Assembly (NCBI GenBank): GCA_947305045.1
Contig: CAMZCW010000141.1
Location: 1-6,105, forward strand
Source of the DNA: an uncultured Bacteroidales bacterium
GTDB taxonomy: Bacteria; Bacteroidota; Bacteroidia; Bacteroidales; UBA932
Direction of reading: 5' to 3'
Length of the DNA stretch: 6,105 nucleotides
Part shown: one piece after another, positions 1 through 6,052 of the stretch
How positions within the stretch are numbered: the stretch's first letter is position 1
Layout of the letters: each line of letters opens with the position of its first letter
The notes under the pieces: generated by a model
The model's database searches: none
Told to the model about the DNA's origin: nothing
The model's input: only the letters and a program-made list of their open reading frames with translations
Program-made: the position numbers and the translations under genes

Positions 1-36
1 GTACAAGGGAGTATTTCCAATCAGTCTTTTTAGCAT

Positions 37-71
37 AAAGGGAAATCGGCACTCCGGTTTCCCTTTTTTTT
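37..71 (+). terminator. Rho-independent terminator of an upstream + strand gene
   Basis: A 13-base-pair stem (37-49 with 54-66, one G-U pair) closes a four-base loop, CACT, and runs into eight T (64-71). The T-run lies on the right, so the signal works for transcription entering from the left edge. In the opposite direction the hairpin is followed only by TTTATGC, so it would be a poor terminator for the minus-strand glycosidase gene. Two of the three forward frames stop just before or at the stem (TAG 31-33, TAA 36-38), so a gene from outside the window may end there; which frame is real cannot be told from 30 bases. Confidence 0.75.
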
Positions 72-118
72 GTTGTATTGAGCACGACAATTTGTCGCCT
101 ATAGAAACCCCAATGTCC

Positions 119-172
119 GGATTACAGGTCCTGCGTATCCTTAAAAAATACGGTTACCGCAAGGGGAAGTAA
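119..172 (+). pseudogene. Possible C-terminal remnant of a second SGNH esterase
   Basis: Read on the + strand from 119, this stretch gives GLQVLRILKKYGYRKGK and then TAA at 170-172. The esterase encoded at 2373-3461 ends in QVLRILRKYGIR, so 9 of 11 aligned residues are identical at the extreme C-terminus. The codons differ (for example CTGCGTATC against CTCCGGATT), so this is not a recent copy. No esterase motif precedes it. The same frame is open back to base 2, but that part runs through the terminator hairpin and does not look like protein. The fragment overlaps the 3' end of the convergent GH3 gene by 32 bases. It may be the worn end of an old paralog, or chance similarity over a short stretch. 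Confidence 0.3.
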
Positions 173-2318
173 GGCCTTCTACCTCAATTACCTTGGACAG
201 TTTGATATCCAAAGCCGAAGCGCCTACGCAGATGCGATATGTCCCCGTATCGCCAACCCAGTTGTGGGACGTGGCATCGTAGTGGGAGAAAGCGGAAGCG
301 GGCAGCAGGAGGGTCACCTTCTTGCTTTGCTTGGGAGCGACGCTTACCTTTTCAAAGCCTTTGAGCTCCATATCCGCCATGGCAATCTTGGCATCCAGGG
401 CCGAAATATAGACCTGGGCCACTTCTGCGGCCTCCATCTTGCCTTTGTTGGAAACGGTAAAACTTATCTCCACTCCTTCCGGGATATTCTTGACCGAAAG
501 GTCGGAATAGGCAAAGTCGGTATAGGTGAGGCCATAGCCCAGCGGGAACATGGGCTTTACGTTAAAATGCTTCATGCCGCGATAGCCCAGGAAGATGCCT
601 TCGCCATACTCAATGAAAGGATACTGGAAATCGATTTTGGTCTTTCTGTCGCCATAGGGCTTGGAAATGAGGTAATGGGGATAAGCGGGATTGGCCTCCA
701 GCGATCCCCAGAAAGTAAAGGGCAGCCTGCCGGAAGGGGAAACCTTTCCGGAGAGAATGGAAGCGAGCGCCGTTCCGCCTTCCTGTCCGGCGTACCAGGC
801 CATCACCAGCGCATTCACCTTGTCGATCCAGGGATTGACGTCCACCTCACCACCTGAATAAATCACGGCCACGGTGTTGGGATTAGCATCGGCCACGGCA
901 CAAATCAGGTCGTTCTGCTCCTGGGAAAATGCATACGGCCGGTCGAAACCCTCACCTTCCGTATCGTAATTGAAGCCTGCAGCCACCACGACAGCACCCG
1001 CCTTGCGGATTTTCTCATAATCCGGCGCCCGCCAGTCCATCAGTTCCACCTTGTAGCTTTTCCCCAGTTTGGAAAGACCGGCATACAAGGTAATGTTTCT
1101 GCCCTCGATCGGGTCCATTGCGCCGCTGCCGCCTCCATAAGGGACGATATCGGCGTTGGGGCCGAGGACGATAATTGTCTTCTTGGATGCCTTGAGCGGA
1201 AGGGCGCCGCTATTCTTCAGCAGCACGGGGCCTTCCAGCGCAGCTGCGAGGGCGTTGGCGCGGGACTTGTCACAGTCTTCCGGGATGCTTTCATCCTTGA
1301 CGGGATTGTCCAGGAAGCCGTACGCAATGGCCGTCTGCAGGATATGCTGGCACTTTTCGTCAATCCAGCTTTCCTGGATGACACCGTTTTCCAGCAGTTT
1401 TTGCGCATGCTCGTAAATCATCACATGGCCGCGCGGCATCTCGATGTCCAGTCCGCTGCCGAAACATCCGACGGCGCTGTAGGAAGAAGTCCAGTCGCTC
1501 ATCACAATCCCCTCAAAGCCCCATGCCCTGAGGTTATCCTTGATAAGCCAAGAGTTCTCGGAGGCATGCGTTCCATTCACGGGGTTGTAACTGGTCATAA
1601 CACAGGCTACATTCCCTTGCTCTACCGCTTTCCTGAAAGCCGGGAAGTAGATTTCATTGATGGTGCGCTCGTCGGCGTTGGAACTGATGCAGTGCCGGTC
1701 GTATTCCTGGTTGTTCAGCGCAAAGTGCTTGACCGTAGCCATCACGCCCTTGCTCTGGATACCTTTTATATAATGCAGCGCCGTCTCCGAAGCCAGATAC
1801 GGATCCTCTCCATAGTACTCGAAATTACGTCCACATAGGGCCGTCCGGTAGATATTCACGCCCGGGCATAGCATGATGGCAACGCCGCGGGCGCGGGCAT
1901 CCAGGCCGATGCCTTCACCCACCTTCCCGGCCACATCCCGGTTCCAGGAAGCGGCCAGAGAAAGACCGCAGGGGTAGTAGGTGCTCCGCGTTTTGTTGCG
2001 CACTCCCTGAGGGCCGTCTGCCATACGGATAGCAGGAATGCCCAGTCTGGGAATAGGCTGGATATGGAATCCATCCTCATACTCTTCGCCGCCCGTGATT
2101 CGGACGCCGTGGATGAGCGTGCACTTTTCCTCCAGTGTCATCCGGGAAACCAGCTTTGCTGCACGCTGCTTGGCCTGGGTTGAAATCCAGCCCTGGTTCA
2201 TCGTGACGGGAGCAATCTGCCCATCGGGCATAAACATCGGCGAATCCATGCACTCGACGCTGTGTTGGCCGGCACCAATTCCCAGGGCCGCCACGAGGAT
2301 TGTAAGGAGCATCTTCAT
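141..2318 (-). CDS. Secreted GH3 beta-glucosidase-like glycoside hydrolase
   Basis: This is a 725-residue glycoside hydrolase family 3 enzyme, expected to release terminal beta-linked sugars (usually glucose or xylose) from oligosaccharides with retention of configuration. A hydrophobic signal peptide (about residues 1-18) sends it to the periplasm; Cys23 is not in a lipobox. The GH3 N-terminal barrel (about 50-335) shows DGPQGVR (101-107), KHFALNN (197-203) and GIVMSDW, with Asp275 as the likely nucleophile. The C-terminal alpha/beta domain (about 360-590) shows EGEGFDR, with Glu456 the likely acid/base. FPLGYGLTYT (591-600) leads into a fibronectin III-like domain (about 605-705). No PA14 insert is present, and the length is normal. 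The ATG at 2318 starts directly at the signal peptide. The last dozen residues run past the usual end of the family and overlap a possible esterase remnant. The gene lies 54 bases downstream of the esterase gene and is probably co-transcribed with it. The family is certain; the substrate is not. Confidence 0.95.
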   Translation of the reverse strand: MKMLLTILVAALGIGAGQHSVECMDSPMFMPDGQIAPVTMNQGWISTQAKQRAAKLVSRMTLEEKCTLIHGVRITGGEEYEDGFHIQPIPRLGIPAIRMADGPQGVRNKTRSTYYPCGLSLAASWNRDVAGKVGEGIGLDARARGVAIMLCPGVNIYRTALCGRNFEYYGEDPYLASETALHYIKGIQSKGVMATVKHFALNNQEYDRHCISSNADERTINEIYFPAFRKAVEQGNVACVMTSYNPVNGTHASENSWLIKDNLRAWGFEGIVMSDWTSSYSAVGCFGSGLDIEMPRGHVMIYEHAQKLLENGVIQESWIDEKCQHILQTAIAYGFLDNPVKDESIPEDCDKSRANALAAALEGPVLLKNSGALPLKASKKTIIVLGPNADIVPYGGGSGAMDPIEGRNITLYAGLSKLGKSYKVELMDWRAPDYEKIRKAGAVVVAAGFNYDTEGEGFDRPYAFSQEQNDLICAVADANPNTVAVIYSGGEVDVNPWIDKVNALVMAWYAGQEGGTALASILSGKVSPSGRLPFTFWGSLEANPAYPHYLISKPYGDRKTKIDFQYPFIEYGEGIFLGYRGMKHFNVKPMFPLGYGLTYTDFAYSDLSVKNIPEGVEISFTVSNKGKMEAAEVAQVYISALDAKIAMADMELKGFEKVSVAPKQSKKVTLLLPASAFSHYDATSHNWVGDTGTYRICVGASALDIKLSKVIEVEGLTSPCGNRIF

Positions 2319-2339
2319 ATTGAATGTTGATAACTTTTT

Positions 2340-2347
2340 TAAAGATA
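2340..2347 (-). promoter_or_regulatory. Possible -7 element ahead of the GH3 gene
   Basis: On the minus strand TATCTTTA lies 22-29 bases before the ATG and resembles the Bacteroidota -7 box TAnnTTTG, but no TTG is seen at the -33 position. It sits within an imperfect hairpin (ATAACT 2330-2335 against AGTTAT 2347-2352). It could be an internal promoter giving extra GH3 expression, or simply AT-rich spacer between two co-transcribed genes. Confidence 0.25.
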
Positions 2348-2372
2348 GTTATATTCTATGGCTCTCCGGTGT

Positions 2373-3461
2373 TTACCGTATCCCGTACTTCCTGAGAATC
2401 CGGAGCACCTGTTTCTCAATGGAATCGGCCCACAGGGCGTAGCCGTGGTCGCCGGGGTGGATGCCGTCTACGGAAGTGTCGTGGTGCTTGTCCGTGGCAT
2501 TGGTTTTTATGTAATATACGTCTTTGTACCGCTTGACGGCAATGTTCATGAGAGAATCGGCCATATGGGCCCGCCGGCGCTCTTTGCGGTCTTCGTGCAG
2601 GTTGAAATTGCGGTTCTCCCGGTAGATGGTCCTTTGGAAGATGAGCGGTTTGCCGGGATGGGCGGCCTGGAGGGTCTCGATGAAGGGAAAGAGCCGCTCT
2701 TCCACCTCCTGGGGCGATGGATTGGAGAAGGTATCGAAGATGAAGGCATCGACCTGGGCCTCTGCCAGCGCAGCGGCAAAATACGGCTGGAGCTTGCAGT
2801 TGCCGCTACAGCCCAGGCTCAGGAGCTGGATACCGGTGTGGCGGCTGAACTGGGCCGGATACGTCATGCCGCTCCGCGATGCGCTGGCCCCATGGGTAAA
2901 GCTGGAACCAAAAACACCTACCCGCCAGCGGAATGGGTTGGGAAGGGCCTCAATCTGCGCCCCTTCTTCAATGCCGATTTTCACGGAACGCTCCTCGCTG
3001 AACAGGGGGAGGTACAGGAGGCAGTCGTGCCAGCTCCCGTCCATATTGGCGACAGGCGCTACCAGCGTGAATTGCTTATTTCGCGGAGCGGAGCCGGCGT
3101 AAAGCCATCGGCCCTCCTTGCGGATATACAGGTCATAGCCCTGCGAGGCCATATCAGGCGTGGCAGGGTAGCTTTCTTTCTGCCCGAACTCGGTTTTCAC
3201 GGTGATACTTTTGCTATTGGTGCGGAATGCGACCGAAATGCCGGACGACTCCCGCACCTGCAGGTTCTCTTTTTTGGTAAAGCCCTTGAAACGGACGGTA
3301 TCCACCCTGTGATAAGGATTGGGCGTGTCCGGGAAAAGCTTTCCAACCAGGGTGAACTCCGACGCCTCCGTATACACATACGGCACGTCGGGAATACTTT
3401 GGGCCGATACACGCAGCACCATAGCGGCCGCGCAGCAGAAAAGAAGGAGTTTCTTGGTCAT
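2373..3461 (-). CDS. Secreted SGNH/GDSL esterase with GxDLY N-terminal domain
   Basis: This 362-residue serine esterase belongs to the SGNH hydrolase superfamily and probably removes acetyl or other acyl groups from a carbohydrate. A signal peptide (1-20, cleavage likely after VSA) predicts export. An N-terminal beta-sandwich (about 25-175) carries GYDLY (108-112), the signature of the SGNH N-terminal 'GxDLY' domain (PF14607), preceded by FRTNSKSI. The catalytic domain (about 180-362) has the nucleophile block GSSFTHG (185-191, likely Ser187), GCSGN (217-221) supplying Asn221, and DGIHP (332-336) supplying Asp332 and His335. This is the layout of the Lipase_GDSL_3 type (PF14606). All catalytic blocks are present and the length is normal. 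It is the first gene of the minus-strand pair and reads into the GH3 gene, as expected if deacylation precedes sugar removal. The acyl group and glycan cannot be inferred from sequence. Confidence 0.92.
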   Translation of the reverse strand: MTKKLLLFCCAAAMVLRVSAQSIPDVPYVYTEASEFTLVGKLFPDTPNPYHRVDTVRFKGFTKKENLQVRESSGISVAFRTNSKSITVKTEFGQKESYPATPDMASQGYDLYIRKEGRWLYAGSAPRNKQFTLVAPVANMDGSWHDCLLYLPLFSEERSVKIGIEEGAQIEALPNPFRWRVGVFGSSFTHGASASRSGMTYPAQFSRHTGIQLLSLGCSGNCKLQPYFAAALAEAQVDAFIFDTFSNPSPQEVEERLFPFIETLQAAHPGKPLIFQRTIYRENRNFNLHEDRKERRRAHMADSLMNIAVKRYKDVYYIKTNATDKHHDTSVDGIHPGDHGYALWADSIEKQVLRILRKYGIR

Positions 3462-3479
3462 AGTCAGTGTTTTTCCTTG

Positions 3480-3487
3480 TAAATATA
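3480..3487 (-). promoter_or_regulatory. Possible -7 element for the esterase-GH3 unit
   Basis: On the minus strand TATATTTA lies 19-26 bases ahead of the esterase ATG and resembles TAnnTTTG. No clear TTG is found at the -33 position, so the match is partial. It is in the AT-rich divergent spacer 3462-3580, where a promoter for the minus-strand pair is expected. Confidence 0.3.
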
Positions 3488-3536
3488 GTGAAAAATGAGC
3501 ATAAGTGGAGAAAAATTTTTATATAAGGAAAAGTAT

Positions 3537-3565
3537 TTGTATTTTAGCATATTGGGTATCATTTG
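3537..3565 (+). promoter_or_regulatory. Possible promoter of the phosphodiesterase-phosphatase gene
   Basis: TTG (3537-3539) is followed after 17 bases by TATCATTTG (3557-3565). This resembles the Bacteroidota TTG / TAnnTTTG pair with one extra base inside the -7 box. It lies in the 119-base divergent spacer, 15 bases before the chosen ATG at 3581, so the leader would be very short. The match is imperfect. Confidence 0.35.
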
Positions 3566-3580
3566 AACCACGTAATTAAA

Positions 3581-5743
3581 ATGAAAAGATTCATCTCTAT
3601 TCTCATTGCATTTGCCCTGGTCTCTCCCGCTTTTGCACAAAAGGGAGAAGGCTGGACCAGTAAAACCATTGCCGATGGCATCACGTACCTTACGTTTAGC
3701 GGGTTTGATGAAGTCTCCGGCGCGAACCAGGAAATCTTTGTGCTGGACTGGGATATGTCCAACCCGTCCTATGCGCTGCGGTACACCTGGACGGACAAAG
3801 CTGTCATTTCCTCCGGCGTGCACCGGCGGGAGAATGCCGTGGCTACGCTGAATGCGGCGTATGAGCCCATTTCCGTGGTGGCCAAGGTGGGGGGATACTA
3901 CCATTCCTGCATGCCGCGGGACACCGTGATGGAAACGCCGGTGTTCAACTGGAAGAGCGAGGCGGCCATCTATACGGATGCGTCGGGGCAGAAGGTGAAA
4001 ATTGCCTTTGACGGAAAGGGCAAGTCCATTGCGGAGCAGCGGGCTTTTTATGCCGCGTCCCCGTGGGAGAATATTTTCACCAGCGCGCCCATGCTCATCG
4101 ACAATTATGAGCCTGTGGGGGCGTTCTTCAGCGACAGCACCCTTACGGCGGCGCAGCTGGAGGAGTACAATTACGAGCATCCCGTGCGGCACCAGGGCGT
4201 GCGGCATCCCCGGACGGCGGTGGCCATTACCGAGGACGGTCATTTCCTCATGGTGGCCGTGGATGGCCGGAGGAAAGACTTGAGCGAAGGCATGTCGGCC
4301 CGGGAACTGACCCGCTTCCTGGAGAAGAACTTCCATCCGCAGTATGCGCTGAACATGGACGGCGGCGGTTCCACTACGCTGTGCGTCCGTGGGGAAGGGG
4401 ACCCTGTCACGCATGTGGTGAACTACCCCACCGGCAACAAGAAACACGACCATGCCGGCGAGCGGCGCCTGTATTCGCATTTCTGCCTTGTCGAGGTGCC
4501 GGAGATGCCATCGGCCCAGGAAATCCGCGAAAAGGTGAAGGCCGATTGGAGCCTGGCTTCCGGACTGGACCGCGTGATGGACTGGGGTCCCAAGACCGGT
4601 ACATCTGCGCCCAAGGGCTACGAGGCCACCTATATCAGCCATTATGGCCGGCATGGCTCGCGTTATGCCTATACCGCCAAGGCCTATACGGTGCTGCTGG
4701 AGATGCTGCGCGAGGGGGCTGCTACCGGCAATCTTACGGCTTTCGGTAAGGATTTGCTGGCGCGCCTGGAGCCCTTCTGGACCTATGCGGAGTACCGCGT
4801 GGGAGACCTGACGGAGCTGGGCTGGCAGCAGCAGGCCCAAATCGCCCGCACCATGGTGCAAAGTTTCCCCAAGGCGTTTGGCGCCGGGAGCCGTGTAGAG
4901 GCGTCTTCATCGGCCTCTATCCGTGCCATCATGAGCATGAGCTCCTGCATTTCCAGCCTTTCCCGCGTAGCGCCCAAGGCCGATATTTACGCCCATCAGA
5001 GCCGGACGGACATCCAGGCAACGCGTCCCAACGAGCGTACCAATCCTTTTGCCTATAAAGGCCCGAAGGCGGTTTTCCCCTATGGCGAGAGCCCGGAAGC
5101 GTTCTTCCTGCGCCGTTTCCCGCAGTACAAGGAGGTGCTGGCGCGCTTGTTTGTGAGCCCCGATGCGGCGCTAGCCGGACGGAAGCCCTTCGATGTCTTC
5201 TTTAACCTCTATATGTTTGTCGCCGGCATGAACAGTTTGCCTGCCGATGTCCGCCTGGACGTGGACGGCATCTTCACGGGGGACGAGTTTGCTACCCTGT
5301 GGGAGACGGACAACTACGAGCGTTTCCGGGAGTACCTGCCGTACCGCACCCCGTGCTCGTCCATCGTGGACGATATCGTCGCCAGGGCGGACAAGCGCCT
5401 GGAGGCAGGGGAGAAGGGCGCAGACCTTCGCTTCGGGCACGACCACATTGTGATGTCGCTGCTCATGATCATGGACATCGACCATTTCAGCCGGTACCCG
5501 TCGTCGCCCGACGACCTGATCCGCGTGTTCCAGACCTACCGTTCGCCCATGGCGGCCAACCTCCAGTTCATCTTCTATACGCCCAAAAAGAAGGGGGCCG
5601 ATGTCCTGGTGAAGGTGCTGCTCAATGGTGAAGAGGCGCAACTGGGCTTCCTTCAGCCATTTAGCGGTCCTTATTACAAATGGGCCGATGTCCGGACCTA
5701 TCTTGAGAAGAGAGTATCCCTATTTGTAGATGCAAAAAATTGA
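3581..5743 (+). CDS. Secreted fusion: phosphodiester glycosidase (NAGPA) + histidine acid phosphatase
   Basis: This 720-residue exported protein joins two enzymes in one uninterrupted frame. A signal peptide (1-19, cleavage after AFA) precedes a phosphodiester glycosidase domain (PF09992/DUF2233, about 25-307). That domain shows GGYY (104-107), RHPRTAV (208-214), VDGR (227-230) and MDGGGST (259-265). In the mammalian 'uncovering enzyme' this fold splits a sugar-1-phosphodiester into free sugar and phosphomonoester. After a short linker comes a histidine acid phosphatase domain (about 313-720), with RHGSR (357-361, nucleophile His358), Arg448 in SIRAIMSM, and the acid pair His620-Asp621 in RFGHDH. 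It lacks the HAE motif typical of MINPP phytases. An ATG at 3581 is preferred over TTG at 3563, because the signal peptide begins there and the putative -7 box covers the TTG. I infer consecutive diester and monoester cleavage; the substrate is unknown. The gene is divergent from the esterase-GH3 pair. Confidence 0.9.
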   Translation: MKRFISILIAFALVSPAFAQKGEGWTSKTIADGITYLTFSGFDEVSGANQEIFVLDWDMSNPSYALRYTWTDKAVISSGVHRRENAVATLNAAYEPISVVAKVGGYYHSCMPRDTVMETPVFNWKSEAAIYTDASGQKVKIAFDGKGKSIAEQRAFYAASPWENIFTSAPMLIDNYEPVGAFFSDSTLTAAQLEEYNYEHPVRHQGVRHPRTAVAITEDGHFLMVAVDGRRKDLSEGMSARELTRFLEKNFHPQYALNMDGGGSTTLCVRGEGDPVTHVVNYPTGNKKHDHAGERRLYSHFCLVEVPEMPSAQEIREKVKADWSLASGLDRVMDWGPKTGTSAPKGYEATYISHYGRHGSRYAYTAKAYTVLLEMLREGAATGNLTAFGKDLLARLEPFWTYAEYRVGDLTELGWQQQAQIARTMVQSFPKAFGAGSRVEASSSASIRAIMSMSSCISSLSRVAPKADIYAHQSRTDIQATRPNERTNPFAYKGPKAVFPYGESPEAFFLRRFPQYKEVLARLFVSPDAALAGRKPFDVFFNLYMFVAGMNSLPADVRLDVDGIFTGDEFATLWETDNYERFREYLPYRTPCSSIVDDIVARADKRLEAGEKGADLRFGHDHIVMSLLMIMDIDHFSRYPSSPDDLIRVFQTYRSPMAANLQFIFYTPKKKGADVLVKVLLNGEEAQLGFLQPFSGPYYKWADVRTYLEKRVSLFVDAKN

Positions 5744-5750
5744 AAAAAAA

Positions 5751-5781
5751 TTTGCGGATTAAAAAATAGTTACTACCTTTG
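5751..5781 (+). promoter_or_regulatory. Consensus Bacteroidota promoter driving the rRNA transcript
   Basis: TTTG (5751-5754) is followed after 19 bases by TACCTTTG (5774-5781), a full match to the Bacteroidota -33/-7 consensus (TTTG / TAnnTTTG). Its AT-rich setting fits a strong rRNA-type promoter. By the usual distance, transcription would start about 7 bases after the last G, near 5788. The promoter begins 8 bases after the stop codon of the fusion gene. Confidence 0.85.
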
Positions 5782-5784
5782 CAG

Positions 5785-5811
5785 TCCCGTTTGAAACGAA
5801 CGGGATTTTTT
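5785..5811 (+). terminator. Hairpin with T-run after the fusion gene, spanning the rRNA start site
   Basis: TCCCGTT (5785-5791) pairs perfectly with AACGGGA (5799-5805) around a seven-base loop and is followed by six T (5806-5811). It is a plausible terminator for the fusion gene, whose stop is 41 bases upstream. It also straddles the expected start point of the rRNA promoter (about 5788), so RNA starting there would lack the first bases of the stem. The overlap may let it stop read-through without stopping rRNA synthesis. A constitutive 5' hairpin of the rRNA precursor is the alternative. Confidence 0.55.
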
Positions 5812-5828
5812 ACGGCCATTTGGCCACT

Positions 5829-5840
5829 TGATCATTGACA
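5829..5840 (+). promoter_or_regulatory. boxA-like rRNA antitermination site
   Basis: TGATCATTGACA matches 9 of 12 positions of the E. coli rRNA boxA (TGCTCTTTAACA), which binds NusB/NusE to keep RNA polymerase from terminating in untranslated rRNA. Its place, about 40 bases after the expected start and 210 before the 23S, fits that role. It supports the reading that the promoter serves rRNA and not a protein gene. Confidence 0.6.
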
Positions 5841-5974
5841 ATACTGAGAGAATAGATTAAGAGGTAAAGCAAAAGATAGAGTTAGTCTGATAAAGAAGTT
5901 ATCAAACGGAATTTTCGGACTACAATTTCAATAGGCAAGAGCAAACACAGCAATGTGTGATTCACTGTGTGTGA

Positions 5975-6040
5975 TGAGATTCTCTCGCTTCGCTCGGAAT
6001 GACACCTGTCATACCGAGGCCGAAGGCCGAGTGTATCTCA
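5975..6040 (+). repeat. Palindromic dispersed-type repeat in the 23S leader
   Basis: TGAGAT (5975-5980) pairs with ATCTCA (6035-6040). Inside, CTCGGAATGACA (5993-6004) pairs with TGTCATACCGAG (6007-6018) apart from one A-A mismatch. The left arm holds CGCTTCGCTCG and the right arm holds GGCCGAAGGCC, itself a small hairpin. The wording resembles the short GAATGAC/GTCATTC palindromes scattered between genes in many Bacteroidota genomes; that resemblance is from memory and is not shown by this window, which has only one copy. It ends about 12 bases before the mature 23S. Confidence 0.6.
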
Positions 6041-6052
6041 AAGCACACGAAA

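Larger units (their letters stand above)
5788..6052 (+). other. Leader of the 23S rRNA precursor; no 16S, no tRNA
   Basis: The stretch between the promoter and the 23S 5' end has no open gene, no 16S-like sequence and no tRNA (no GTTCGA-type T-loop, no cloverleaf). In order it holds a small palindrome GGCCATTTGGCC (5814-5825), a boxA-like site (5829-5840), a hairpin TGATAA/TTATCA (5888-5893 with 5899-5904), a hairpin ACACAG/CTGTGT (5945-5950 with 5965-5970), and a large palindromic repeat (5975-6040). The boxA plus spacer resembles the second half of a usual 16S-23S spacer, here placed directly behind a promoter. Both boundaries are estimates. Confidence 0.6.

Noticed and set aside
37..71. 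The same hairpin as a terminator for the minus-strand GH3 gene
   Set aside because: Read on the minus strand the stem is followed by TTTATGCTAAAAA, with only three T, so it is at best weakly bidirectional; no better minus-strand terminator is visible within the window.
264..857. 197-codon open frame on the + strand inside the GH3 gene
   Set aside because: It is antisense to the GH3 C-terminal half and has no promoter or motif of its own.
2250..2318. GH3 protein as a lipoprotein anchored at Cys23
   Set aside because: The residues before Cys23 (SVE) do not form a lipobox, and the hydrophobic core ends well before it; an ordinary signal peptide fits better.
2358..3482. 374-codon open frame on the + strand across the esterase gene
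   Set aside because: It mirrors the SGNH gene, whose catalytic blocks and signal peptide are intact on the minus strand; the + translation has no family features.
3563..3580. TTG start at 3563 adding six residues to the fusion protein
   Set aside because: The signal peptide begins naturally at the ATG at 3581 (MKRF followed by a hydrophobic core), and the putative -7 box covers the TTG.
3464..4861. 465-codon open frame on the minus strand, opposite the phosphodiester glycosidase domain
   Set aside because: It is antisense to a gene with clear domain motifs and a signal peptide. Its translation is rich in His, Arg, Gly and Pro with no recognisable motif, as expected for the shadow of a GC-rich gene.
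5875..5892. ATAGAGTTAGTCTGATAA, which recalls the start of 16S rRNA (AGAGTTTGATC)
   Set aside because: The match ends after a few bases; the next conserved 16S bases (CTGGCTCAG) are absent and there is no room for a 16S gene before the 23S.
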